Shown here: positions 33,941 through 42,135 of the stretch, piece by piece
How positions within the stretch are numbered: position 1 is the first letter of the stretch
Layout of the letters: each line of letters opens with the position of its first letter
Assembly (NCBI GenBank): GCA_035758825.1
Contig: DASTWA010000008.1
Location: forward strand, 186,001-250,000
Source of the DNA: JARIHD01 sp035758825
Lineage (GTDB): Bacteria > Patescibacteriota > Saccharimonadia > Saccharimonadales > UBA4665
Direction of reading: 5' to 3'
DNA length: 64,000 nucleotides
The notes under the pieces: generated by a model
Database searches by the model: none
Told to the model about the DNA's origin: nothing
The model's input: only the letters and a program-made list of their open reading frames with translations
Program-made: the position numbers and the translations under genes

Positions 33941-34369
33941 TTATTGTGTAACGATTTTTGGCTGGTCTTTGAGGGCTGATTCGTCCTCACCGATGTAGGT
34001 GAACTTCCAGGGACCGGTTTTGACCTCCATATTTTTGCCAAAACCTACCCATTTACCCTTTAGTTCCTTACTATCGCCCGAAATAATAAGCTGGCCAGCG
34101 CCGTGGTATATAATGCCCTTATAATCGCCCTTTGGATTGGTAACTTCTTGCCAGCTACCAGTCACTACACTGCCGTCAATAGAGAATCTGGCCAGCATGT
34201 ACGAGTCATTCAGACCCGGCACGCTTTCGATAATTAGCTCGTTACCCTTAGGGTACATACGTACATAATGCTGGCTTAGGCGGTCTTCATCCAGGTCACT
34301 ATTGTGATAGGTGTAGTCACTGCGCCAGATACCAGAGAAGTCGTTGCTTGTTGGGGTTGCGTCTTTCAT
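33941..34369 (-). CDS. Small beta-rich protein, possible sensor-type domain
   Basis: The 142-aa beta-rich soluble protein has FSGIWRSDYTYHNSD near its start, then a series of strands with GKWVGFGKNMEVKTGPWKFT near the end. This pattern reminds me of the C-terminal domain found in some actinobacterial XRE regulators, but there is no HTH here. That link is from memory and weak. TATAAT (34381-34376) lies exactly six bases before ATG 34369, so the 194-residue reading is rejected. Confidence 0.7.
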   Translation of the reverse strand: MKDATPTSNDFSGIWRSDYTYHNSDLDEDRLSQHYVRMYPKGNELIIESVPGLNDSYMLARFSIDGSVVTGSWQEVTNPKGDYKGIIYHGAGQLIISGDSKELKGKWVGFGKNMEVKTGPWKFTYIGEDESALKDQPKIVTQ

Positions 34370-34535
34370 AGTTTTATTATACCACTTACCTTTGATTACC
34401 TTCAAAATTCGGACTCGGAGTTCAATTATACCGTATTGTTGCATTATGGGACAAACCCAGCATTTAACGGGAAGATTTATATCTAGAACTTTACTTTTTA
34501 ACTGATTAGTTTTAAAGTAGGACATTCAATTATCT

Positions 34536-35411
34536 ATGAGCGTGGAGACAACCTCTTACTATCCGGAAGGCTTTTTTGTTAACGACCTGGAGCAGGTGCA
34601 AGCCAAAATTGGTGCTATAGCCCTCGACGGTGCGGCTACGTTGGAGGCGCGTCTGGACTTTGATCGGACTATGACAACCAATGGCGCCAAGGACTTGACC
34701 AGCTGGGACATTCTCTCGGGCCTTTTGTCCCCTGAGGCGCAGGTAAAGGACCGCGAACTCTGGAATACATACCAGCCGCTGGAGCTAAACCACACCCTCA
34801 CCCGTCCGCAAGCCGAAACCTGGTGGAATGAAACACTGCAACTCTATGTTGACGACCGCGCAAACATCCGCCATATCGAGACGGCGGCGCGAAGCGTCCA
34901 GCTGCGTCCGGGCACTGCGGAATTCTTTGGGACCTGCCGGGAAAACGGCATTCATACGACTATTTTGTCGGCAGGCATCCATGATGTTATTGATGTGGTT
35001 GCCGCACGATATGGCCTGGATCCCGACCTCATATTGTCAACCAAACTTAAAAGTGATCCGAACAATGGACGCATTACAGGCTGGGACGAAAGCACTCTCA
35101 TCCACATCCTGAACAAAGGCGAAAAAGGCAGCCCCAAGCTACAAACCGTTCGCCAGCAGCGCCCCAACACCATTGTGATCGGCGATGCACTCGAGGATAC
35201 GCGTATGGCAGATGACCACGACGAAGGCGCTGTCCTGCGCATACGTGTCGGCGACCCCCACAAAATCCGGCCCGATCATGCTTCGGAGTATATGGAGGAG
35301 AGCTTTTTGGCCGGCTACGATATGGTCCGGCTGGGTGACTTCCATCCCATAAACAACTTAGCCGCCTTCATTATCGGGGCGGCTGACCGTGTGAACGAGC
35401 AAGCGGTCTGA
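34536..35411 (+). CDS. UMPH-1-like pyrimidine 5'-nucleotidase (HAD superfamily)
   Basis: The 291-aa HAD hydrolase resembles cytosolic 5'-nucleotidase III. Motif I is DFDRTMT with D41 and D43, motif II SAGIHDVI (S145), and motif IV GDALEDTRMADD with D217 and D221. The stretch ESTLIHILNKGEKG aligns with the family's LIHVFNKHDG. These enzymes dephosphorylate pyrimidine monophosphates. The family is best known from animals and plants, so its presence here is unusual. It is followed by a strong terminator. Confidence 0.8.
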   Translation: MSVETTSYYPEGFFVNDLEQVQAKIGAIALDGAATLEARLDFDRTMTTNGAKDLTSWDILSGLLSPEAQVKDRELWNTYQPLELNHTLTRPQAETWWNETLQLYVDDRANIRHIETAARSVQLRPGTAEFFGTCRENGIHTTILSAGIHDVIDVVAARYGLDPDLILSTKLKSDPNNGRITGWDESTLIHILNKGEKGSPKLQTVRQQRPNTIVIGDALEDTRMADDHDEGAVLRIRVGDPHKIRPDHASEYMEESFLAGYDMVRLGDFHPINNLAAFIIGAADRVNEQAV

Positions 35412-35444
35412 CCATGCGCCAAAAGTCCGCCCAGTAAGTGCAAA

Positions 35445-35476
35445 CAAAAAACCGGATACTGAAATCCGGTTTTTTG
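35445..35476. terminator. Bidirectional terminator
   Basis: AAAAAACCGGAT-actga-ATCCGGTTTTTT: a perfect stem with A-run and T-run, serving the nucleotidase gene on the plus strand and the tRNA-Ala(GGC) on the minus strand. Confidence 0.9.
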
Positions 35477-35478
35477 TT

Positions 35479-35555
35479 TGGTGGAGCTACAGGGACTCGA
35501 ACCCTGGACCTCTTCCATGCCATGGAAGCGCTCTAGCCAACTGAGCTACAGCCCC
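35479..35555 (-). tRNA. tRNA-Ala(GGC)
   Basis: Acceptor GGGGCTG/TAGCTCC (wobble pairs), anticodon stem CTTCC/GGAAG with loop ATGGCAT (anticodon GGC), T arm CCAGG-GTTCGAG-TCCCTG type, and encoded CCA. It has the same body plan as tRNA-Ala(CGC) 1.6 kb away. Confidence 0.95.
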
Positions 35556-35706
35556 AAGTGGTACAACAAAAACGATTTTACCAGATTTGCCCCAGATTGC
35601 ATAGCATTCCCCGACGGTTACAGCTCTACGCAGTAAGTTGAGTGATGCTAATCACATCTTTATACTACGGAATCATGGATAGATAGGTGTACAGACAGGA
35701 GGATCT

Positions 35707-36936
35707 ATGACAGAACAACGGCTAGCATTTATGGACGAAGGCGTGCTCGACGACCCCGCCCCATACTACCAAGAGCTACTGGGCCAACCACCGTTCCAGG
35801 ACAAAGAGACCGGGCTTTGGGTAGTATCCCGCGATGCGGATGTCCGTGACGCGCTTTTGAACAGTGAAGATTTTGCCAATCGTCTGACCCTCTTCCCGCA
35901 CTACCCTCTGTGCGACGAGGCCATGCAGGTATTGGGGCAATTACAGTCTGTACCGGCTACGACTGCCGGGGGCGACGGCGAAGTACATGCCCGGGCGCGC
36001 GCCGCCATCCGGGCGACGTTCCCGACCAGCGTCTCCAGAGCGCAGCGCAATATGGGGCAGATCGTGCACGAAGCAGTCGACGACCTGGCAACGGCATTGC
36101 CTCGCCGCGAACAAGAGAGGGGCACCGTCGACTTGGTGCATGACTTTGGCTGGGAGCTTCCATTGCGGGTGAATATGCGTATCCTGGGCTTCCCTGACGA
36201 TATGTACGACAAGGTCAAAGAGTGGAGCGTCGGACAAATCGCCCTGACGTGGGGCAAGCTGGATCCGGCTGGTCAAATACAGGCCGCACAGGGCCTCGTG
36301 GGGCTCTGGCAGACCTGTCAGAGCATGGTTTCCGTCCGACGGGCCATGCAGGCCAACCACTTGGAGCTTACGGACGATATGACCAGCCGGCTGCTGCTGG
36401 ACGGCCGGCTGAGTGATGACGAAGTGGCCAGTGTCATACTTAACTTCGCCGTTGCCGGCCATGAGACTACCGCCAACGCCATTGGCGATGCCTCACTTCA
36501 CCTCTTGTCGCAACCAGGAGCATGGGAGGAGCTGGCCCAAAGGTCCGATGACCCATCATATGTCTCGGGTGTCGTGGAGCGGGAACTAGCGCTCAACCCG
36601 CCAATTATCGGCTGGTCCCGTGTCACTAACCGCCTGGTGGAGGTCAGCGGCGTCACTATCCCCGCCGATCAGCGCGTGCTCTTATTGTTGGGCGCAGCCA
36701 ATATCGACCAACACCGGATGAAGCAAGCAAACGATCACGTCTCGTTTGGGCTGGGATTGCATTACTGCGTCGGCGCTCCGCTTGCAAGACTTGAAATGGC
36801 CGACGCGCTTTCGACACTCGCTCGCCGCTACCCAGATATGCAGCTACAGCCGGAGTTCGCCAAAAAACCCGGCAAATTCCACGCCAATCTGGGATTCCGG
36901 GCGCTGCGGTCTCTGCCGGTTGTGTTGTATCCCTAA
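35707..36936 (+). CDS. Cytochrome P450 lacking the ExxR motif
   Basis: The 409-aa bacterial class P450 has HxxxR (H94-R98), I-helix AVAGHETTAN (250-255) and heme loop FGLGLHYCVGAPLARLE with Cys354. The K-helix, normally ExxR, reads R292-E-L-A295 in VVERELALNPPI. The meander before the heme loop is also short (ANIDQHRMKQANDHVSFG, missing the usual FPDPDRFD segment). Heme binding is likely kept, but oxygen chemistry may be altered. GGAGGAT precedes the ATG. A redox partner gene is not seen nearby. Actinobacterial origin is plausible. Confidence 0.9.
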   Translation: MTEQRLAFMDEGVLDDPAPYYQELLGQPPFQDKETGLWVVSRDADVRDALLNSEDFANRLTLFPHYPLCDEAMQVLGQLQSVPATTAGGDGEVHARARAAIRATFPTSVSRAQRNMGQIVHEAVDDLATALPRREQERGTVDLVHDFGWELPLRVNMRILGFPDDMYDKVKEWSVGQIALTWGKLDPAGQIQAAQGLVGLWQTCQSMVSVRRAMQANHLELTDDMTSRLLLDGRLSDDEVASVILNFAVAGHETTANAIGDASLHLLSQPGAWEELAQRSDDPSYVSGVVERELALNPPIIGWSRVTNRLVEVSGVTIPADQRVLLLLGAANIDQHRMKQANDHVSFGLGLHYCVGAPLARLEMADALSTLARRYPDMQLQPEFAKKPGKFHANLGFRALRSLPVVLYP

Positions 36937-37862
36937 AAATAACGCCGGCGTTTAGCAACCATATAAAGCGTTATATTGAGTCCTACCGTAAAGGTAATGA
37001 GCGCCGTAAAGAACCAAGTTTCGTTCTGCCATGGCAGGTCGATGTTCATGCCATACATGCCATAGAACATGCTTGGCAGCATGATAAGCACCGTTACGAC
37101 CGTCAGGCGTTTCATGGTGCGGTTCAGGTTGTTGGAGCTAATTGACGAGTAGGCTTCGCGGATGTTTACGATGGATTTGATGTTCGAGTTACAGGCTTCG
37201 ATCGACTGCTCGTTGTTCAGGAGGAGATCTTCGATGATGTCCTGGTCTTCCTCGAACAAGGGGATATAGCGCCCCCTGAGCAGCCGGCGCAAAGTAGCGT
37301 TGGTGGGCATCAGGGCGGCCAAGAATTCGTTCAGCTCGTCTTCGATAAGCACGAAATCAATGAAATCCTGGTTACTGATCTCGTGGCCACGCAGTCGTGA
37401 GCGGATCAGTTTGATCTGCTTGCTGGTGCCATTAATGTACACGTCGTACTGCTCAACGATCTGGTGCAAAATCTGCAGCACGAGCTTGGCGCGTTGGGTG
37501 GTCGCAAACTCGATTTTGCCAGCCAGGAATGATTCAAGGCATGGCAGATGGACGAGCGACATGGTAATAACAATGTCGTCACTAAACACAAATAGAAGCG
37601 GAACCGTCACCAGTTCCCCTTCGGTGTTCTTGTAGGCATAACGTACGAAGATATAGCTTTGGTTATCCTCTTTTTCGAGGCGGGGCATTTCGTCTTCGTC
37701 GAGGGCGTCCTCTACATGGCCCGGGTCGAGCTTGAACTTATCTATGAGCAAATCAACTTCATCGGGAGTTGGGGCTTCCACATATACCCAACATCCACGC
37801 TTATACTCAGCCAGTTCCTGCACTTGTTGGCTGCGCAAGCTTTTGTAGTAGTACTTGATCAT
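36933..37862 (-). CDS. corA: CorA-family magnesium/divalent cation channel
   Basis: The 309-aa protein has a cytoplasmic N-terminal funnel and two C-terminal helices with the signature YGMYGMNIDLPW (GMN selectivity loop). VVTVLIMLPSMFYGMYGMN is the pore helix, and the last helix ends in basic KRRRYF. It forms a pentameric Mg2+ (or Ni2+/Co2+) channel. GAGGGAA precedes the ATG. It overlaps the P450 stop by four bases (convergent). Confidence 0.93.
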   Translation of the reverse strand: MIKYYYKSLRSQQVQELAEYKRGCWVYVEAPTPDEVDLLIDKFKLDPGHVEDALDEDEMPRLEKEDNQSYIFVRYAYKNTEGELVTVPLLFVFSDDIVITMSLVHLPCLESFLAGKIEFATTQRAKLVLQILHQIVEQYDVYINGTSKQIKLIRSRLRGHEISNQDFIDFVLIEDELNEFLAALMPTNATLRRLLRGRYIPLFEEDQDIIEDLLLNNEQSIEACNSNIKSIVNIREAYSSISSNNLNRTMKRLTVVTVLIMLPSMFYGMYGMNIDLPWQNETWFFTALITFTVGLNITLYMVAKRRRYF

Positions 37863-37971
37863 GGCGACTTTTCCCTCACCCTTAGGGTTTCTTTGCCCCT
37901 ATTGTAACAAGCAGTGAATATGTTTACATAACGTAATGTAACTTTTAGGGCCGTACGAACGTATAAAGGGT

Positions 37972-38487
37972 ATGGACATTGACGAACCGCGGCTAATTGC
38001 CAGCATACTGAGCGGCGAGAAGGATGACTATCGTCATCTTGTCGACCGCTACAAAAACGACGTATATCGTCACTGTTTTTACATACTGCGCGACGAAGAC
38101 ACGGCCGAAGACATGGCTCAAGAGGCTTTTATCAAAGCCTACAGAAACCTGCACAGGTATGACACTGCCAAGGCTAGCTTTAAGACCTGGATATTTACCA
38201 TAGCTACCAGGGAGTGCCTGTCGTACCTGCGGCAGAACAAGCACTTGCCGCTAGAAGACGAGGAGATAGCGATCAGTACCTATGCACCAGTCGACCAGCA
38301 GGCTAAGGAGCGTGAGATATACGACGCAGTCAGAAGTCTTCGACCAAAATACCGCACCGTTATCGTACTGCACTACTGGCAAGGCTACTCTTACGAAAAG
38401 ATGGCCGAAACCATGGGCGTACCAATCGGTACGGTCCGAGGCTGGCTCTTCCGCGCCAAGAAAGAATTAAAGGAGGCTTTGTCATGA
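37972..38487 (+). CDS. ECF-type sigma factor
   Basis: The 171-aa protein has sigma region 2 (YRHCFYILRDEDTAEDMAQE then AFIKAYRNL) and region 4 (LRPKYRTVIVLHYWQGYSYE then KMAETMGVPIGTVRGWLFR), and lacks regions 1 and 3, so it is an extracytoplasmic-function sigma. TATAAA (37962-37967) lies four bases before the ATG. It overlaps the next gene by ATGA, a typical sigma/anti-sigma pair. Confidence 0.93.
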   Translation: MDIDEPRLIASILSGEKDDYRHLVDRYKNDVYRHCFYILRDEDTAEDMAQEAFIKAYRNLHRYDTAKASFKTWIFTIATRECLSYLRQNKHLPLEDEEIAISTYAPVDQQAKEREIYDAVRSLRPKYRTVIVLHYWQGYSYEKMAETMGVPIGTVRGWLFRAKKELKEALS

Positions 38488-39452
38488 GTACCATTGACGA
38501 CCGTTTGTGGCAAAAACCAAAAACACCCAAACGTCCATTACGCAGCGACTTTACTGAAGCCGTAATGGCCGACATCGAGCAGGCCAAGCCGGCGCCATTA
38601 GTCACTCGCATCGCTTCTGCAATCAGGAGACCATTTGCTATGCGACTTATCACCAAACCCGCCGGAATCGCCGCCGGTGTGGCCGTGCTGGCCATAACCG
38701 CTGGCACCGGTTATGCGACCTTGCGCTGGCTACAGCCCAACACCCAGGTTATTAGCGCCGTAACAACGCTCGAAAACGGCAACAAACGCTTCTGGCTGCA
38801 CAGCGATGCCTGCCAGGGTCAAAATATGGACTACCCGGTCGACAGCTATTACGAAATTAAAGCCGGAAGTGCCGTTACGCCCGAACAGATCAGGGCAATG
38901 GTCGAATCCGGGTGCGAAGATGACATGTTAGAGCAGCTCTTCCCGGATGTTATCAAGCCGATGCCCAAAGGCCAGGCCGGCCAGGGATTTAAGCCTGGTG
39001 ACCGGCAATATTCCTTCCCCTACGCCAAACTGAAGGCGGTTGGCAAAGATTACATCGTCGTCGACAGCGGTCTTAACGGGCAGACATACAAAAATGTTCG
39101 CCTGCCGCTGGAAAACGATGCCCGGATATACGCCAAAGGCAAGGAGATCAGCAAACAAGATTTGCGGCCCGGTAAATGGCTGACACTAGTCACCTATACC
39201 ACCGCCCTGGATAAACCGTTCGCCACCGAAACCATGACCCCTGACCAGATTAATGAGCTGGCCGAAAACGGCTTCCCCCGGGGGACCAAAGTCGAGGGTG
39301 TGATCGAGCGTCAGTACGATGTCGAGCAGACCATGTCCACTATGGAAAATATGGGTATGGAATGGACCCGTCTTGTAAAAGACGACAAGTCACCAGATGG
39401 CTGGAAGCAGCTCATCCCGCTTGACGGCGACTGGAGCAACTACAACCGATAG
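38484..39452 (+). CDS. Probable anti-sigma or sigma-associated membrane protein
   Basis: The 322-aa protein has a cytoplasmic N-terminal segment of about 50 residues, one membrane helix (KPAGIAAGVAVLAITAGTGY) and an external domain of about 240 residues without a recognised fold. It overlaps the ECF sigma stop by four bases and shares its promoter, so an anti-sigma role is the simplest reading. No zinc anti-sigma HxxxCxxC motif is seen. Confidence 0.65.
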   Translation: MSTIDDRLWQKPKTPKRPLRSDFTEAVMADIEQAKPAPLVTRIASAIRRPFAMRLITKPAGIAAGVAVLAITAGTGYATLRWLQPNTQVISAVTTLENGNKRFWLHSDACQGQNMDYPVDSYYEIKAGSAVTPEQIRAMVESGCEDDMLEQLFPDVIKPMPKGQAGQGFKPGDRQYSFPYAKLKAVGKDYIVVDSGLNGQTYKNVRLPLENDARIYAKGKEISKQDLRPGKWLTLVTYTTALDKPFATETMTPDQINELAENGFPRGTKVEGVIERQYDVEQTMSTMENMGMEWTRLVKDDKSPDGWKQLIPLDGDWSNYNR

Positions 39453-39467
39453 CGCCTGGTTGGACAT

Positions 39468-39500
39468 AAAAAGAACTGCCTGTTCGGGGCAGTTCTTTTT
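39468..39500. terminator. Bidirectional terminator
   Basis: AAGAACTGCC/GGCAGTTCTT with a 7-base loop, flanked by A-rich and T5 tracts. It closes the sigma operon on the plus strand and the candidate small RNA on the minus strand. Confidence 0.85.
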
Positions 39501-39581
39501 CGTGCGCGCCCACCCGCGGCGGGTGGGAGTTTTGTTTTGGATAAAACTGTTTGTTTCACGCGCCGCTTTAGGCGCACGATT
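39468..39581 (-). ncRNA. Candidate structured small RNA of about 110 nt
   Basis: A minus-strand promoter TTGACA (39615-39610), 16 bases, TATGCT (39593-39588) predicts a start near 39581. Two bases into the transcript begins TCGTGCGC, which pairs with GCGCACGA (plus 39500-39507) to close the whole RNA. Inside are hairpins CCCACCCG/CGGGTGGG (39509-39527) and AGTTTT/AAAACT (39529-39548), with GCGCC/GGCGC (39560-39575) as an alternative to the closing stem. It ends in the terminator hairpin. No ORF fits. It matches no RNA class I can recognise. Confidence 0.6.
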
Positions 39582-39587
39582 ACTTTA

Positions 39588-39615
39588 AGCATAACCTGTT
39601 TTTATATATTGTCAA
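39588..39615 (-). promoter_or_regulatory. Promoter of the candidate small RNA
   Basis: Perfect -35 TTGACA, 16-base spacer, -10 TATGCT. It is one of the best sigma-70 matches in the window, and no protein gene starts after it on this strand before the terminator. Confidence 0.65.
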
Positions 39616-39620
39616 ATACT

Positions 39621-39774
39621 CTACCTGCCTACCCGGAGCGTACAAGATGATTGCCTGCTCCGGGTAAACAGGTAGCGTACGGGGTTCGTATTAAGATCGC
39701 ATTGAATGCGACATACGAGCCGTACAGCTACCTGGTGGCCTGGAATTTCCAGGACTTGTTGCCCATGGATGGGC
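39621..39774. repeat. Cluster of inverted repeats with mutually exclusive stems
   Basis: CTACCTG...CAGGTAG with inner ACCCGGAGC/GCTCCGGGT (39621-39675) competes with CAGGTAGC-GTACGG/CCGTAC-a-GCTACCTG (39669-39682 with 39720-39734), which encloses TCGTAT/ATACGA and TCGCATT-g-AATGCGA (39686-39718). Two more palindromes follow: CCTGGAATTTCCAGG (39739-39753) and GCCCATggATGGGC (39761-39774). They lie in the 3' region of the beta-helix gene and before the small-RNA promoter. Confidence 0.65.
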
Positions 39775-39799
39775 CGGATCAGCCGAAGGCCGATTCAGT

Positions 39800-40960
39800 T
39801 CACGCGGTGAAGTAACCAGTCGCGAAGTCGGTGTCACTGCCGAAGCTGGTGCGAACCTGTCCGAGAGAACCCACAGCAACGGATGCGTCGTAGGTCGTGA
39901 CAATGGCGCCCTGCTGGATCGAACCGATCAATCGCAAGTCCGCCTCACTACCCATCTTGACGTCGACGGTGTTGGTGCCAGCGCCTTGGGTGGTGGCCAG
40001 CTTGGTGTCGTAGCTGCAATCGGCGTCGAGCCGGTCAGTGACCGAGCCCAGGATGATTTCAGCCCCGCTGCCGGCCTTGATGCCCACATGGCGCACGGCT
40101 CCCATGCCCTTGACCGTACAGTCGTAGCTCATGTCAAGCTGAACCTGTTCGGCCTCGTCGGTCTCGAAGTAGATCACGCTGCCGGAACCGACATTGACTT
40201 TGAGTAGGTTCCTAATGGTGCCGAGACGGAACTCGCAGTCGTACGAGCCTACAGCCGTGACCTGATTGCTTAGAGCGTCGACAGTGACCCTCGCACCGGA
40301 ACCGGTTCGCAGATCGAGCGTTTCCATGGCGCCGCCGAAAATCACGACTTTGCTGTCATAGCCGGCCTTGATGCGTGCGTCGCCCTCAACCACTCTCTGA
40401 ACGGTGAGGTCCAGGCCCGAACCGGCGTTAACACTGAGCGACATGACACGGTTCAGCCACAGCACTGTGTCGAAGGACACGTTCGCGTTGACTTTGCCGT
40501 AGACGCCGTCAGCCTCGGCACTACCCTCGTAGTCTCTTAGGACCAGGTCGGTGCCATCCGGGACGGTCGCCCTGATCTTCAGCCTGTGCTTGTCGCCGAG
40601 GCCGGTGACGCGCAGCAGCTCTTCGTGGTTGCCGAAGAGCGCGGCGAGCAGCACCTGCCAAATGGAGCGGCTGTTGACCGAGATCGAAATCGACACACTT
40701 GCGTTCGGTCGCTGCGAAGCAATCGACAGGCCGTTGATGCTGTCGATGACGAGCTTGTCGAGTTCCGACCTACAACCGGTCACGGTGACGGAGATGTTCT
40801 CCCCACCAGTGGTGATAACCGTGTCGGCGTCCATCGTGAGGAGCTGGAGCATCGATCCTTCAGCGGCGAACTCCCGCGTGATGATCTCGTCCGGCACCTC
40901 AGGCTCCGAAGGCTTGTCGTCCCGAGCGGGCTGGTTCTTCCACGGATTCCACATGAGCAT
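39800..40960 (-). CDS. DUF2807/DUF4097-like beta-helix protein
   Basis: The 386-aa protein is made of repeating short strands ending in Gly-Ser-Gly turns (NAGSGLDLTV, RTGSGARVTV, NVGSGSVIYF, KAGSGAEIIL), the pattern of head-GIN/adhesin-like right-handed beta-helices. There is no signal peptide or anchor, so it is predicted cytoplasmic. AGGAGGGG precedes ATG 40960, which I prefer over the longer frame from 40999. A TATAAT box lies about 50 bases further upstream. Function unknown. Confidence 0.75.
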   Translation of the reverse strand: MLMWNPWKNQPARDDKPSEPEVPDEIITREFAAEGSMLQLLTMDADTVITTGGENISVTVTGCRSELDKLVIDSINGLSIASQRPNASVSISISVNSRSIWQVLLAALFGNHEELLRVTGLGDKHRLKIRATVPDGTDLVLRDYEGSAEADGVYGKVNANVSFDTVLWLNRVMSLSVNAGSGLDLTVQRVVEGDARIKAGYDSKVVIFGGAMETLDLRTGSGARVTVDALSNQVTAVGSYDCEFRLGTIRNLLKVNVGSGSVIYFETDEAEQVQLDMSYDCTVKGMGAVRHVGIKAGSGAEIILGSVTDRLDADCSYDTKLATTQGAGTNTVDVKMGSEADLRLIGSIQQGAIVTTYDASVAVGSLGQVRTSFGSDTDFATGYFTA

Positions 40961-41046
40961 TCCCCTCCTGGGGTTGTTCGTCGGGTCGTGAACTGGCAAA
41001 TTATATCATTTTTACAGCATTATTCAATGCTGCGATACTACTACGT

Positions 41047-41598
41047 CTATCCCCGGATGTCTCTCAGGTATTCCCGCAAGGGCTTCATGGCTAATGTCCG
41101 GTAAGAAGTGGCATCGTAATCTTCGACGGCCATTTCGGCACGTGTGACGTTATAGTCGTCGTTAATAAAGATGGGGTCGAAACCGAAGCCATTATCGCCC
41201 CTCGGGGCGCCAATGATCTTCCCCTTCATGGTGCCCTCAAAGAACTGGACAGATTCACCGTCACAATAGGCGTACAGGACACGGGCGACAGCTTCTTGGG
41301 ACGGCAAAGAGGCTGCCAGCTTGGCAAGGCCTGGTATGCCCAGCTCTTCGATAAACCATTTTACAAATGTTCCGGGCAACCGGCCCATGGCCGTAAATGT
41401 AAGTGATGCGTCCTCAATGAGCACCGGCTGGCCCAGAATGTCAAAGGCCTGACGGGCTTTGTGCTCGGCGACTGCCTTAAGGTCGAGGGATTGTATCTCT
41501 TCCAGGTCCAATTTGTGGTGCTCTACGGGCAGGCCAAGACCACGCTGCAAAATATCGGCCTTGTTTTGGTTGCCGGTAATAAAAACTAGGTTGCCCAA
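41047..41598 (-). CDS. rdgB: Non-canonical purine NTP pyrophosphatase (RdgB/HAM1)
   Basis: The 183-aa enzyme starts NLVFITGNQNKADILQ (the TGNxxK substrate motif) and contains VLIEDASLTFTAMGRLPGTF with the catalytic Asp, and the late NGFGFDPIFI signature. It hydrolyses ITP/XTP and dITP to protect DNA. The start is TTG 41598, directly after the upstream stop. It is the last gene of the lemA-htpX-ligA cluster. Confidence 0.9.
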   Translation of the reverse strand: MGNLVFITGNQNKADILQRGLGLPVEHHKLDLEEIQSLDLKAVAEHKARQAFDILGQPVLIEDASLTFTAMGRLPGTFVKWFIEELGIPGLAKLAASLPSQEAVARVLYAYCDGESVQFFEGTMKGKIIGAPRGDNGFGFDPIFINDDYNVTRAEMAVEDYDATSYRTLAMKPLREYLRDIRG

Positions 41599-41599
41599 A

Positions 41600-42133
41600 T
41601 TATTGTCCTATCTTTCCCATCACGCTATCCCGCGCCTCTTTAAGTTCGTCCAGGATGACATCCAGAACGCTGCGAGCACGGAGCTTGGCTTCGGTGTCTT
41701 CGAACCACAAAGATACCCACTGGCTGTACGGCCCGCAGGATTCGTGCGTCCACTTGAGCGAAGGCTCGTCGGCTAAGATACGGTCTATCTGGCCGTAGGC
41801 CGGACAGAAGAAATTGATGTTATCCAAACCAAGCGCATCCTCCGACCCGGGACGGCGCTGCATAATATTAATGACGCTAATGCCCCATTCCAGCTCAACA
41901 TCCTCCAAGTGAAGCGTGGTCAGCCAGCGTTCGTTCTTGTACATGGCATGCGACTGGTCGCAAAGGTCACGCAGGCTCTTATAAAGCTCATCAGAAACGG
42001 CGGCGTCAGCCACCTTCCAGCCCACAGAAATGGGCTTAAGGTCTGCAAAAAAGCCGGCATCGGCCCGTTCCGCTAGCAGTGCATCCCATTTTTTACGATA
42101 GTCGCGGATTGCTTGGTTAAGTTCTTCGATCAT
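41600..42133 (-). CDS. Hypothetical protein, 177 aa
   Basis: A soluble, Trp-rich protein beginning MIEELNQAIRDYRKKWDALL, then a central GLDNINFFCPAYGQIDRIL, then WTHESCGPYSQWVSLWFEDT and a C-terminal helix (VLDVILDELKEARDSVMGKI). No family recognised. It sits between ligA (2-base gap) and rdgB (1-base gap), so it is co-translated with nucleotide and DNA maintenance genes. Confidence 0.8.
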   Translation of the reverse strand: MIEELNQAIRDYRKKWDALLAERADAGFFADLKPISVGWKVADAAVSDELYKSLRDLCDQSHAMYKNERWLTTLHLEDVELEWGISVINIMQRRPGSEDALGLDNINFFCPAYGQIDRILADEPSLKWTHESCGPYSQWVSLWFEDTEAKLRARSVLDVILDELKEARDSVMGKIGQ

Positions 42134-42135
42134 AC

